The notes under the pieces were generated by a model. That model was given only the letters and a program-made list of their open reading frames with translations, was not told where the DNA came from and ran no database searches. A DNA stretch of 64,000 bases from Oscillospiraceae bacterium. GTDB lineage: Bacteria > Bacillota > Clostridia > Oscillospirales > Oscillospiraceae. Position 1 is the stretch's first letter, and every line of letters begins with the position of its first letter. Of this stretch, positions 16,217-23,613 are shown one piece after another. The translations under genes and the position numbers were made by a program. The stretch covers positions 16,533 through 80,532 of the forward strand of contig JAETNP010000007.1 of assembly GCA_021768185.1 (NCBI GenBank), written 5' to 3'.

Positions 16217-16240
16217 CTCGATACAGATTGCAAAAAAGAA

Positions 16241-16265
16241 AAGACCGGGCAACGCTGCCCGGTCT
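16241..16265. terminator. Bidirectional terminator between the Phd-fusion gene and tatD
   Basis: An AAGACCGGGCA/TGCCCGGTCTT stem with a short loop, A-run before and T-run after, between convergent stops. Confidence 0.9.
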
Positions 16266-16275
16266 TTTTGCCGAC

Positions 16276-17040
16276 TCAAGGGATGCCGTAAAACCGCTTT
16301 CCGTTCTCCAGTGTGATCCGGGCGCAGTCCTCAAAGGAGAGCCCCTTGATCTCCGCCAGCTTCTCGCAGACGTGGCGGACATACCCGGAGTCGTTCCGCT
16401 CGCCCCGATGGGGAACGGGCGCCATGTACGGGCTGTCGGTTTCGATCATGATGTGCTCCAAGGGCACGGCCTGAGCGGCCTCGATCGCCTTCCGGGCGTT
16501 CTTGTAGGTCAGCACGCCGGTGAAGGAGATCATCCAGCCCAGCTTTACCAGCTCCCGCGCCATCTCGGCGCTGCCGGAGAAGCAGTGGAACACCCCCCGC
16601 ACCCGGGGGAACTCCCGGACAACGGCCAGACTGTCGGCATGAGCCTCCCGGTCATGAACGATTACCGGCAGATCCAGTTCCTCCGCCAGGGCCATCTGGT
16701 CCCGGAAGACCCGCCGCTGATGCTCCTTCGGAGGATTTTCCTCCCAGTAGTAGTCCAGGCCGATCTCTCCGATCGCCACCACCTTGGAATCTCCCGCCCA
16801 GCTCCGGAAGAGGTCCAGCTCCGCCGGGTCATAGGGCGCGCAGTTCTCCGGGTGATAGCCCACGGCGGCATAGAGGAAAGGCCAGGCGTGGGCCAGTTCC
16901 ACCGCCGCCCGGGAGGTGGGGACGTCACAGCCTGGGTTTACCACCAGGGAGACGCCTCGGGCGGGCAGCCCGGCCAGGACCGCCTCCCGGTCCTGGTCAA
17001 ACTGCTCCGCGTCATAGTGGGCATGGGTATCAAACAGCAT
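16276..17040 (-). CDS. tatD: TatD family hydrolase (metal-dependent DNase)
   Basis: A 254-residue TatD-type protein with a metal-dependent TIM barrel, acting as 3'-5' exonuclease or D-aminoacyl-type hydrolase depending on member. Motifs: FDTHAHYD (metal His pair), AVGYHPEN, AIGEIGLDYYW (metal Glu), PVIVHDREAH, VFHCFSGS and IETDSPYMAP (catalytic Asp). The frame could begin five codons earlier at a TTG, but the ATG at 17040 with GGAG upstream and the MLFDTHAH opening is the normal start. It is transcribed alone from its own promoter. Confidence 0.94.
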   Translation of the reverse strand: MLFDTHAHYDAEQFDQDREAVLAGLPARGVSLVVNPGCDVPTSRAAVELAHAWPFLYAAVGYHPENCAPYDPAELDLFRSWAGDSKVVAIGEIGLDYYWEENPPKEHQRRVFRDQMALAEELDLPVIVHDREAHADSLAVVREFPRVRGVFHCFSGSAEMARELVKLGWMISFTGVLTYKNARKAIEAAQAVPLEHIMIETDSPYMAPVPHRGERNDSGYVRHVCEKLAEIKGLSFEDCARITLENGKRFYGIP

Positions 17041-17138
17041 AATGCTCAACTCCAACGGATCAAGGTGATGGCAACCGCCGGACAGGCCGGCGGTTTGACA
17101 TGGTGATACTACTTTTTGAATGGTAAGGAAACGACTAA

Positions 17139-17167
17139 ATTATAACAGAAACCCTCCGCACCTGCAA
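17139..17167 (-). promoter_or_regulatory. Promoter for tatD
   Basis: Minus strand TTGCAG (17162-17167), 17-base spacer, TATAAT (17139-17144). The ~95-base leader contains a CCGCCGG/CCGGCGG hairpin near 17072-17091. Confidence 0.65.
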
Positions 17168-17326
17168 GGCCACATGGCGGAAATGTTTTATGACCGGGGG
17201 GCTGTTTCACGGCCTTCTGCGAACAATAACGAGGCTTTTCATCCGGTGTACCGGAGCGGGACGGCGGGAGTCCTCCTGCGGGACGGCGCAGGGGCAGCTT
17301 TCGACACAAAAAAATGGAATCCAACC
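17168..17326. other. Intergenic gap between divergent tatD and gcv promoters
   Basis: I see no gene, repeat copy or strong hairpin in this stretch. It separates the tatD promoter from the gcv promoter and contains only weak, unpaired ORF fragments. Confidence 0.6.
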
Positions 17327-17355
17327 TTGACAGATGGGGGCTCGGCTGGTATTCT
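17327..17355 (+). promoter_or_regulatory. Promoter of the glycine cleavage operon
   Basis: TTGACA (17327-17332), 17-base spacer, TATTCT (17350-17355), about 30 bases before the riboswitch. Confidence 0.75.
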
Positions 17356-17386
17356 AGGGAGTAGAAACAGGCCGCAAGTGCATATG

Positions 17387-17579
17387 GACGGATGAACGAT
17401 CCAGGAGAGACCGCGCCCTGTGCGCGGCGCCGAAGGAGCATTGCCACACTCTCTCAGGCACCAGGGACTGGATGGGGACGAAATCTGGAAAGCGCCGGGG
17501 TGGACGCTCCGCAGCGCGCCGACGGGGCAACCGCTGCCGCATCTGCGGCAGTGCGGAATCTCTCAGGTAAAACAACAGA
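17387..17579 (+). promoter_or_regulatory. Tandem glycine riboswitch
   Basis: Two consecutive glycine aptamers. The first has GGAGAGACCGC, GCGCCGAAGGAGCA and CTCTCAGGCACCAGGGACT. The second, joined by a short linker, has CTGGAAAGCG, GCGCCGACGGGGCAACCG and TCTCTCAGGTAAAACAACAGA. These are the diagnostic conserved blocks of the class. Tandem glycine riboswitches usually switch glycine-cleavage genes on when glycine is abundant; the gcv operon follows directly and a terminator hairpin (17580-17614) forms the expression platform. Confidence 0.95.
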
Positions 17580-17614
17580 GGCGCGCAAGCGGATTTGCTG
17601 CGCCCTGCTTTTTT
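17580..17614 (+). terminator. Riboswitch expression-platform terminator
   Basis: GGCGC-GCAA pairs with TTGC-T-GCGCC (one bulge), followed by a run of six T at 17609-17614. It begins at the last base of aptamer 2, so ligand binding could compete with it. Confidence 0.7.
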
Positions 17615-17660
17615 ATTCCTTTTTTCGACACCCCCAAATTTTTTATCAGGAGGGCAAATT

Positions 17661-20309
17661 ATGAGCGATCTCAAGCGGACCCAGCTCTACGATGTTCACG
17701 TGGCGGCGGGCGCCGCCATGGTGGACTTTGGCGGATGGGAAATGCCCATCAAGTACCCCACCGACATCGTTGCGGAGCATCTGTATACCCGCCATGCCTG
17801 CAGCCTCTTCGATGTTTCCCACATGGGCCGCATTCTGGTGGAGGGCCCGGAGATGGTCCCCTTCCTCCAGCACGTGCTCAGCAGCAACGTCATGGCCCTG
17901 GACCTGAACCAGGCCCAGTACGCCATTATTCCCAACGAGAACGGCGGCGCGGTGGACGACGCCTATCTTTACCGCTTTGAGGAGGACCGGTATCTGCTGG
18001 TGGTCAACGCCGCCAATACGGACAAGGACCTTGCCCACCTCAATGAGCAGATCAAAAACTACGACGCCAAAATGACCGTCATCACCGGCGACTGGGCCGC
18101 TATCGCCGTCCAGGGCCCCAAGGCCAAGGAAATCCTCCAGAAGCTCTCCGGCGGCGAGGCCATCACCGAGCCGGTGAAGAACGCCCTGAACACCCTGCAA
18201 TTCGAGGGGCGCACCGTCCGGGTGGCCAAGACCGGCTACACCGGCGAGCCCATCGGCTACGAGGTCTACATCGAGAGCGCCGAAGCCGCGTGGCTCTGGA
18301 ACCGGCTCATCGAGCTGGGGGCCAAGCCCGCCGGACTGGGCGCTCGGGACACCTGCCGTCTGGAGGCCTGCCTGCCCCTGTACGGCCATGAGATGGGTGT
18401 GGACCCCGAGGGGAAGGAGATCCCCGTCTTCGCCGTGCCTCTGGCCAAGTTTGCCGTCAGCTTCTCTGAGCAGAAGGGCGATTTTATTGGCCGGGAGCCT
18501 CTGGCAAAGCAGTACGAAGTCTTCAAGCGCATTATGAACCGGGACTTCTCCGACCTGACGGGCCTGCCCCGGCGCATCATGCCCATCACCCTGCTGGACA
18601 AGGGCGTCATGCGGGCGGGGATGCCCGTGTATAAGGGCGATAAGCTCATCGGCTACGTCACCAGCGGCACCATGGTGCCCTACTACCGCCACGAGGGCGA
18701 GGGCCTCAGCACCGTCATCCTGGAGGAGGCCGCCAAGCGGTCCATCGGCCTGGCCATCGTGGACAGCGACACCCTGGAGGACGACAAGGTCCAGATCGAC
18801 GTCCGGGGCCGGCGGCTGAAGGCCGTGATCCCGCCCTACCACATGCGGGTGGACGCGCCGCCCTTCGCCCGTCCCATCCTCTACCGTCCCGATGAGGAGG
18901 ATACCGCAGCCGCCTCCGGCGACCGCGCGCCCAAGGCCCTGAAGCTCATCGGCCGGGCCCTTGAAAACCACGTATGGCGGCAGGAGAAGTGCGTGAACCT
19001 CATTCCCTCGGAAATGACGCCCTCCCGGGCCGTTCGCCTGCTGTGCGCCAGCGACCCCGCCTTCCGGTACGCGGAGCACAAGAAGGTCAAGAGCTTCTAC
19101 GACGCGGACGTGTTCTACTACCAGGGCACGGAGTTCATCGACGAGGTGGAGCAGCTGCTGGTGGAGGAGATGAAGGCCTTCATGGGCTGCGCCGAGGTGG
19201 AGACCCGGTGCGTCAGCGGCCAGATGTCCAATACCTGCGTATTCTCCGCCCTCATGGACTGGAAGAACCGCCTCAACCGCAAGCAGGACCCCAAGCGGCT
19301 GGGCTATATCATGAACAACCACATCATCAAGGGCGGCCACCTGTCCGCCCAGCCCATGGGCGCGCTCCATGACTATATCGCTATCGACCCCGTCACCGAG
19401 CGCCACGCCCTGGTGAACTTCCCCGTCTGCAAGGACAACATCTACAAAATCGACGTGGAGGAGACCAGGAAGGCCATCGACCAGTACCGCCCGGAGTTCA
19501 TCATCTTCGGCAAGAGCATGGTCCTCCACAAGGAGCCTGTGGCCGCCATCCGCAAGTACGTGGACGACATGGGCCTCCAGACCACCATCATGTACGACAT
19601 GGCCCATGTCCTGGGCCTCATCGGCGACCACTTCCAGAAGCCCTTCCAGGAGGGCGCGGAGATCGTCACCGGCTCCACCCACAAGACCTTCTTCGGGCCC
19701 CAGCGGGGCGTTGTGGGCGTCAACTACAAGAAGGGCGAGCTGAAGTACGGCCTGTGGGAGACCATTGAGAGCCGTGCCTTCCCCGGCAGCGTCTCCAACC
19801 ACCATCTGGGCACCCAGCTGGGCCTGCTCATGGCGGCCTATGAGATGAACCAGTTCAAGGACGAGTACCAGAAGGCCGTGGTGAGCAACGCCAAGAGCTT
19901 TGCCAAGAGCCTGAAAGCCGCGGGCCTGGACGTGGCCGGAGATCCCGCCATCGACTACACCGAGACCCACCAGGTCATCGTGAACGTGGGCTACGGCACC
20001 GGCCCCGAGGTGGCCATGCGCCTGGAGCGGAACAACATCATCTGCAACTACCAGGCCACCCCCGAGGAGGAGGGCTTCACCGCCTCCGGCGCGCTGCGTA
20101 TGGGCGTCAATGAGATGACCCGCTTCGGCTTCGGCCCCGCCGAGTTCGATAAGCTGGCCCAGATCATGGCGGACTGCATCCTCCGGGGCAGGGAGGTCAA
20201 GGAGGACGTCGAGGCCCTCCGGGCCGGGTACACCGAGATGAAGTACTGCTTCACCGAGGAGCAGGCGGCTTCCGCTCTGAACGAGCTGGCAAAGAAGACC
20301 GGGATCTGA
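17661..20309 (+). CDS. Fused glycine cleavage T protein and serine hydroxymethyltransferase
   Basis: An 882-residue bifunctional protein. Residues 1 to about 405 are a full aminomethyltransferase (GcvT: VDFGGWEMPIKY, SLFDVSHMGRI, ARDTCRLEACLPLYGHE, AGMPVYKGDKLIGYVTSG), which passes the methylene group to tetrahydrofolate and frees ammonia. After a linker rich in Ala and acidic residues, residues about 430-880 form a divergent serine hydroxymethyltransferase (CVNLIPSEMTPS, TRCVSGQMSNTCVF, TGSTHKTFFGPQRG with the PLP lysine at about 675), which uses methylene-THF to make serine from glycine. AGGAGG lies 7 bases before the ATG. The fusion joins the maker and user of methylene-THF and heads the riboswitch-controlled operon. 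The DNA is continuous, with no sign of a frameshift. Confidence 0.93.
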   Translation: MSDLKRTQLYDVHVAAGAAMVDFGGWEMPIKYPTDIVAEHLYTRHACSLFDVSHMGRILVEGPEMVPFLQHVLSSNVMALDLNQAQYAIIPNENGGAVDDAYLYRFEEDRYLLVVNAANTDKDLAHLNEQIKNYDAKMTVITGDWAAIAVQGPKAKEILQKLSGGEAITEPVKNALNTLQFEGRTVRVAKTGYTGEPIGYEVYIESAEAAWLWNRLIELGAKPAGLGARDTCRLEACLPLYGHEMGVDPEGKEIPVFAVPLAKFAVSFSEQKGDFIGREPLAKQYEVFKRIMNRDFSDLTGLPRRIMPITLLDKGVMRAGMPVYKGDKLIGYVTSGTMVPYYRHEGEGLSTVILEEAAKRSIGLAIVDSDTLEDDKVQIDVRGRRLKAVIPPYHMRVDAPPFARPILYRPDEEDTAAASGDRAPKALKLIGRALENHVWRQEKCVNLIPSEMTPSRAVRLLCASDPAFRYAEHKKVKSFYDADVFYYQGTEFIDEVEQLLVEEMKAFMGCAEVETRCVSGQMSNTCVFSALMDWKNRLNRKQDPKRLGYIMNNHIIKGGHLSAQPMGALHDYIAIDPVTERHALVNFPVCKDNIYKIDVEETRKAIDQYRPEFIIFGKSMVLHKEPVAAIRKYVDDMGLQTTIMYDMAHVLGLIGDHFQKPFQEGAEIVTGSTHKTFFGPQRGVVGVNYKKGELKYGLWETIESRAFPGSVSNHHLGTQLGLLMAAYEMNQFKDEYQKAVVSNAKSFAKSLKAAGLDVAGDPAIDYTETHQVIVNVGYGTGPEVAMRLERNNIICNYQATPEEEGFTASGALRMGVNEMTRFGFGPAEFDKLAQIMADCILRGREVKEDVEALRAGYTEMKYCFTEEQAASALNELAKKTGI

Positions 20310-20380
20310 GGAGAATGCAGTCCTGCACATCCCGCTTCCCATAAAGATCACACCATACAATATACAAGGAGGAACACATC

Positions 20381-20755
20381 ATGAATTTCCCTGCTGAACT
20401 GAAGTACACCAAGGACCACGAGTGGCTGAAGGCCATCGACGAAACCACCGCGCTGGTGGGCATCACCGACTTCGCCCAGAGCGAGCTGGGCGATCTGGTG
20501 TTCATCAACCTGCCCCAGGAGGGCGACGAGGTCACCGCCGACGAGTCCTTCTGCGACGTGGAGTCCGTGAAGGCCGTCTCCGACGTCATGAGCCCCTGCA
20601 CCGGCGTCATCGCCGAGGTCAACACCGAGCTGGAGGATGAGCCCCAGCTGCTCAACGAGGACCCCTACGGCGCCTGGATCGCCAAGGTCAAGGACATCTC
20701 CGCCTACGGCGAGCTGATGACCGCCGATGAGTACGAGGCTCTCGTTCAGAAGTAA
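20381..20755 (+). CDS. gcvH: Glycine cleavage system H protein
   Basis: A 124-residue lipoyl carrier that shuttles the aminomethyl group from P to T protein. It opens with YTKDHEWLK and has [19 protein letters not shown]. The lipoyl lysine is K64 in [12 protein letters not shown], and the closing [13 protein letters not shown] is typical. Length is normal. An AAGGAGG site precedes the ATG. It follows the GcvT-SHMT gene and is separated from gcvPA by a strong terminator-like hairpin. Confidence 0.97.
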   Translation: MNFPAELKYTKDHEWLKAIDETTALVGITDFAQSELGDLVFINLPQEGDEVTADESFCDVESVKAVSDVMSPCTGVIAEVNTELEDEPQLLNEDPYGAWIAKVKDISAYGELMTADEYEALVQK

Positions 20756-20765
20756 TATGCCCTGC

Positions 20766-20802
20766 GCCGGGGCGGGACCATGCCCGCCCCGGCATCTTTT
20801 TT
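20766..20802 (+). terminator. Intrinsic terminator inside the gcv operon
   Basis: A perfect 11-bp GCCGGGGCGGG/CCCGCCCCGGC stem with a six-base loop, followed by ATCTTTTTT. It lies between gcvH and gcvPA with no promoter visible after it, so it probably lowers but does not abolish expression of gcvPA-gcvPB. Confidence 0.85.
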
Positions 20803-20822
20803 AAGAAAGGAAACACACGTAT

Positions 20823-22121
20823 ATGGGAACCTATGTCCCCCATACCGAAGTCCAGAAGCAGGCCATGCTTGCCGCCATCGGCGTGGACGCGGTGGAGGAG
20901 CTGTTTGCCGCCGTGCCCCGTGAGATGCTGGTGGACAGTCTGGACCTCCCCGAGGGCCTCAGCGAGCTGTCCGTCCGGCAGAAGGTTACCGCCATGGCCG
21001 CCAAAAACCGGGTGTATCCCACCGTCCTCCGGGGCGCGGGGGCCTACCGGCATTTTATCCCCGCCGTGGTGAAAAGCATCGTCAGCAGGGAGGAGCTGGT
21101 CACCGCCTACACCCCCTATCAGGCCGAGATCAGCCAGGGCATCCTCCAGTCCATTTTTGAGTATCAGACCATGATCTGCGCCCTGACGGGCATGGAGGTC
21201 TCCAACGCCTCCGTCTACGACGGCGGCACCGCCGCCGCCGAGGCCCTGGCCATGTGCCGGGACCGGAAGCGGAACCGTGCCTACGTCTCCGCCTGTGCGG
21301 ACCCTCAGGTCATCGAGACCATGCGGACCTACTGCTTCGGCTCCGGCATGGAGTTGGAGCTGATCCCCGAGAAGGACGGGCGCACTGATCTGTCCGCCGT
21401 TTCCTTGGGCGCGGACGCCGCCTGCGTCTACATCGCCCAGCCCAACTACTACGGCAACATCGAGGACGCCAGGGCCATCGGCGAGGCCGCACACGCCGCC
21501 GGGGCCAAGTATATCATGGGCTGCAACCCCATCGCCCTGGCGGTGATGGAAACGCCCGCCGCCTGCGGCGCGGATATCGCCGTGGGCGAGGCCCAGCCCC
21601 TGGGCCTGGATATCGCCTTCGGCGGGCCCTATCTGGGCTATATGGCCGCCACAAAGGCCATGTTCCGCAAGCTGCCGGGCCGCATCGTGGGCCAGACCCA
21701 CGACGTGGATGGCAACATCGGCTACGTGCTGACGCTGACCGCTCGTGAGCAGCACATCCGCCGGGAGAAGGCGTCCAGCAACATCTGCTCCAACCAGGCG
21801 CTGTGCGCCTTCACCGCCGGGGTCTACATGACCGCCATGGGCGCCGACGGCCTGGCCCAGGCCGCGAAGCTCTCCATGTCCAAGGCCCACTATTTTGCCG
21901 GGGAGCTGGAGAAGATCGGCCTGCCCCGGGTCCATACCGGCGAGTACTTCCACGAGTTCGTCACCAAATGCGCCGACCCGAAGAAGGTCCTCAAGGCCCT
22001 GGACGATAACGGCATCCTGGGCGGACTGCCGGTCAAGGACGGTATTCTCTGGTGCGTGACGGAGGTCGTTACGAGGGAAGAGCTGGACCGCGCGGTTGCC
22101 ATTATCAAGGAGGTGTGCTGA
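20823..22121 (+). CDS. gcvPA: Glycine dehydrogenase (decarboxylating) subunit 1
   Basis: A 432-residue N-terminal half of split P protein, which with subunit 2 decarboxylates glycine on PLP and loads the aminomethyl group on GcvH. Motifs: YVPHTEVQKQAMLAAIG, FIPAVVKSIVSREEL, YQAEISQGILQSIFEYQTMI, NASVYDGGTAAAEA and KASSNICSNQALCA. It uses an AAAGGAA ribosome site. It nearly abuts gcvPB (one base between stop and next ATG). Confidence 0.97.
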   Translation: MGTYVPHTEVQKQAMLAAIGVDAVEELFAAVPREMLVDSLDLPEGLSELSVRQKVTAMAAKNRVYPTVLRGAGAYRHFIPAVVKSIVSREELVTAYTPYQAEISQGILQSIFEYQTMICALTGMEVSNASVYDGGTAAAEALAMCRDRKRNRAYVSACADPQVIETMRTYCFGSGMELELIPEKDGRTDLSAVSLGADAACVYIAQPNYYGNIEDARAIGEAAHAAGAKYIMGCNPIALAVMETPAACGADIAVGEAQPLGLDIAFGGPYLGYMAATKAMFRKLPGRIVGQTHDVDGNIGYVLTLTAREQHIRREKASSNICSNQALCAFTAGVYMTAMGADGLAQAAKLSMSKAHYFAGELEKIGLPRVHTGEYFHEFVTKCADPKKVLKALDDNGILGGLPVKDGILWCVTEVVTREELDRAVAIIKEVC

Positions 22122-22122
22122 C

Positions 22123-23550
22123 ATGAAGCTGATTTTTGAGAAGGGCGCGCCCGGCCAGCACCTGTCCCTGATGCCCCCCTGCGACGTGCCGGAGGTGGAG
22201 CTGTCCCATCCCCGGAGGTCACCGCTTGACCTTCCTCACGTGTCCGAGACGGAGCTGACCCGCCACTATACGGCCCTGGCCAAGCGGGTCCACGGCGTCA
22301 ACGACGGATTCTACCCCCTTGGGTCCTGCACCATGAAGTACAACCCCAAGATCAACGAGGACATGGCCGCCCTGCCCGGCTTCTCCCAGATCCATCCCCT
22401 CCAGCCGGAGGAGACGGTCCAGGGATGCCTGGAGGTCCTCCACGAGGCCGGGAAGCTGCTGGGCGAGATCACCGGCATGGATGCCATGACCTTCCAGCCC
22501 GCCGCCGGGGCCCATGGCGAGTTCACCGGCCTGCTGCTCATCAAGGCGTACCATGTCCACCGGGGCGATACGGCCCGGACCAAGATCATCGTTCCCGACT
22601 CCGCCCACGGCACCAACCCGGCTTCCGCCGTCATGGCGGGGTTCACGGTGGTGAACATCCCTTCCAGCCCCGACGGCTGCGTGGACGTGGAAGCCCTGCG
22701 CGGCGCCGTGGGACCGGACACCGCCGGACTGATGCTCACCAATCCCAACACCGTGGGTATTTTTGACAAGAACATTCTGGAGATCACCAGGATCGTCCAT
22801 GAGGCTGGCGGCCTGTGCTACTACGACGGGGCCAACCTCAACGCGGTCATGGGCGTGGTCCGGCCCGGCGATATGGGCTTCGACGTGATCCACCTGAACC
22901 TCCACAAGACCTTCTCCACGCCCCACGGCGGCGGCGGTCCCGGCTCCGGCGCGGTGGGCTGCAAGGATTTCCTGCGCTGCTTCCTGCCGGGCCCGGTGGT
23001 GAAGAAGGACGAGGCCGGATATCATCTGGTCAAGCCGGAGCACTCCATTGGCAGGGTGAAGGATTTTTACGGCAACTTCACCGTGGTGGTGAAGGCCCTG
23101 ACCTATATCCTGACCCTGGGCCGGGAGGGCATCCCCGATGCGGCCAAGAACGCGGTGCTCAACGCCAACTACATGATGAAGCGGCTGGGCGAAAAGTACG
23201 CCATGGCCTATGCCGGGCCCTGTATGCACGAGTTCGTCATGACCCTCCAGGACCTGAAGGACGAGACCGGCTGCTCCGCCATGGATATCGCCAAGGGACT
23301 GCTGGACCATGGCATCCATCCCCCCACGATGTACTTCCCGCTGATCGTCCATGAGGCGCTGATGGTGGAGCCCACCGAGACCGAGAGCCAGGAGACCATG
23401 GACGAGGTCTGCGAAGTATTCCTGTCCCTGTGGGATCTGGCCCATACCAACCCCCAGGCCCTCCACGACGCGCCCACCAAGACCCCGGTGCGCCGTCTGG
23501 ACGAGGTCGGCGCGGCCCGGAACCCGGTGCTGCGGTATACGAAGGAGTAA
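22123..23550 (+). CDS. gcvPB: Glycine dehydrogenase (decarboxylating) subunit 2
   Basis: A 475-residue C-terminal half of split P protein and the PLP-binding subunit. The lysine is at residue 262 in LNLHKTFSTPHGGGGPGSG, and other marks are GSCTMKYNPKIN, GAHGEFTGLLLIKAY, DSAHGTNPASA and MFDFP-equivalent ILTNPNTVGIFDKNI (here MLTNPNTVGIFDKNI). The frame is open nine codons further upstream, but AAGGAGGTG sits 8 bases before the ATG at 22123. It completes a T-SHMT/H/PA/PB set; the L protein (lipoamide dehydrogenase) is not here. Confidence 0.97.
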   Translation: MKLIFEKGAPGQHLSLMPPCDVPEVELSHPRRSPLDLPHVSETELTRHYTALAKRVHGVNDGFYPLGSCTMKYNPKINEDMAALPGFSQIHPLQPEETVQGCLEVLHEAGKLLGEITGMDAMTFQPAAGAHGEFTGLLLIKAYHVHRGDTARTKIIVPDSAHGTNPASAVMAGFTVVNIPSSPDGCVDVEALRGAVGPDTAGLMLTNPNTVGIFDKNILEITRIVHEAGGLCYYDGANLNAVMGVVRPGDMGFDVIHLNLHKTFSTPHGGGGPGSGAVGCKDFLRCFLPGPVVKKDEAGYHLVKPEHSIGRVKDFYGNFTVVVKALTYILTLGREGIPDAAKNAVLNANYMMKRLGEKYAMAYAGPCMHEFVMTLQDLKDETGCSAMDIAKGLLDHGIHPPTMYFPLIVHEALMVEPTETESQETMDEVCEVFLSLWDLAHTNPQALHDAPTKTPVRRLDEVGAARNPVLRYTKE

Positions 23551-23582
23551 CGAAGCGCTTCCGCCGGAAAGAAAGAAGAATA

Positions 23583-23606
23583 CCCCCGCCTCATTCGAGG
23601 CGGGGG
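23583..23606. terminator. Bidirectional terminator after gcvPB
   Basis: A perfect 10-bp CCCCCGCCTC/GAGGCGGGGG stem, loop ATTC, between convergent gcvPB and the M56 gene. The flanking A/T runs are short. Confidence 0.75.
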
Positions 23607-23613
23607 CATTCTG

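Noticed and set aside
17646..20360. A 904-codon open frame on the minus strand opposite the GcvT-SHMT gene, and similarly long antisense frames opposite fusA, tuf and the gcvP genes
   Set aside because: High-GC codon bias leaves the complementary frames free of stops. They lack ribosome sites and family motifs, and the plus-strand genes are unmistakable.
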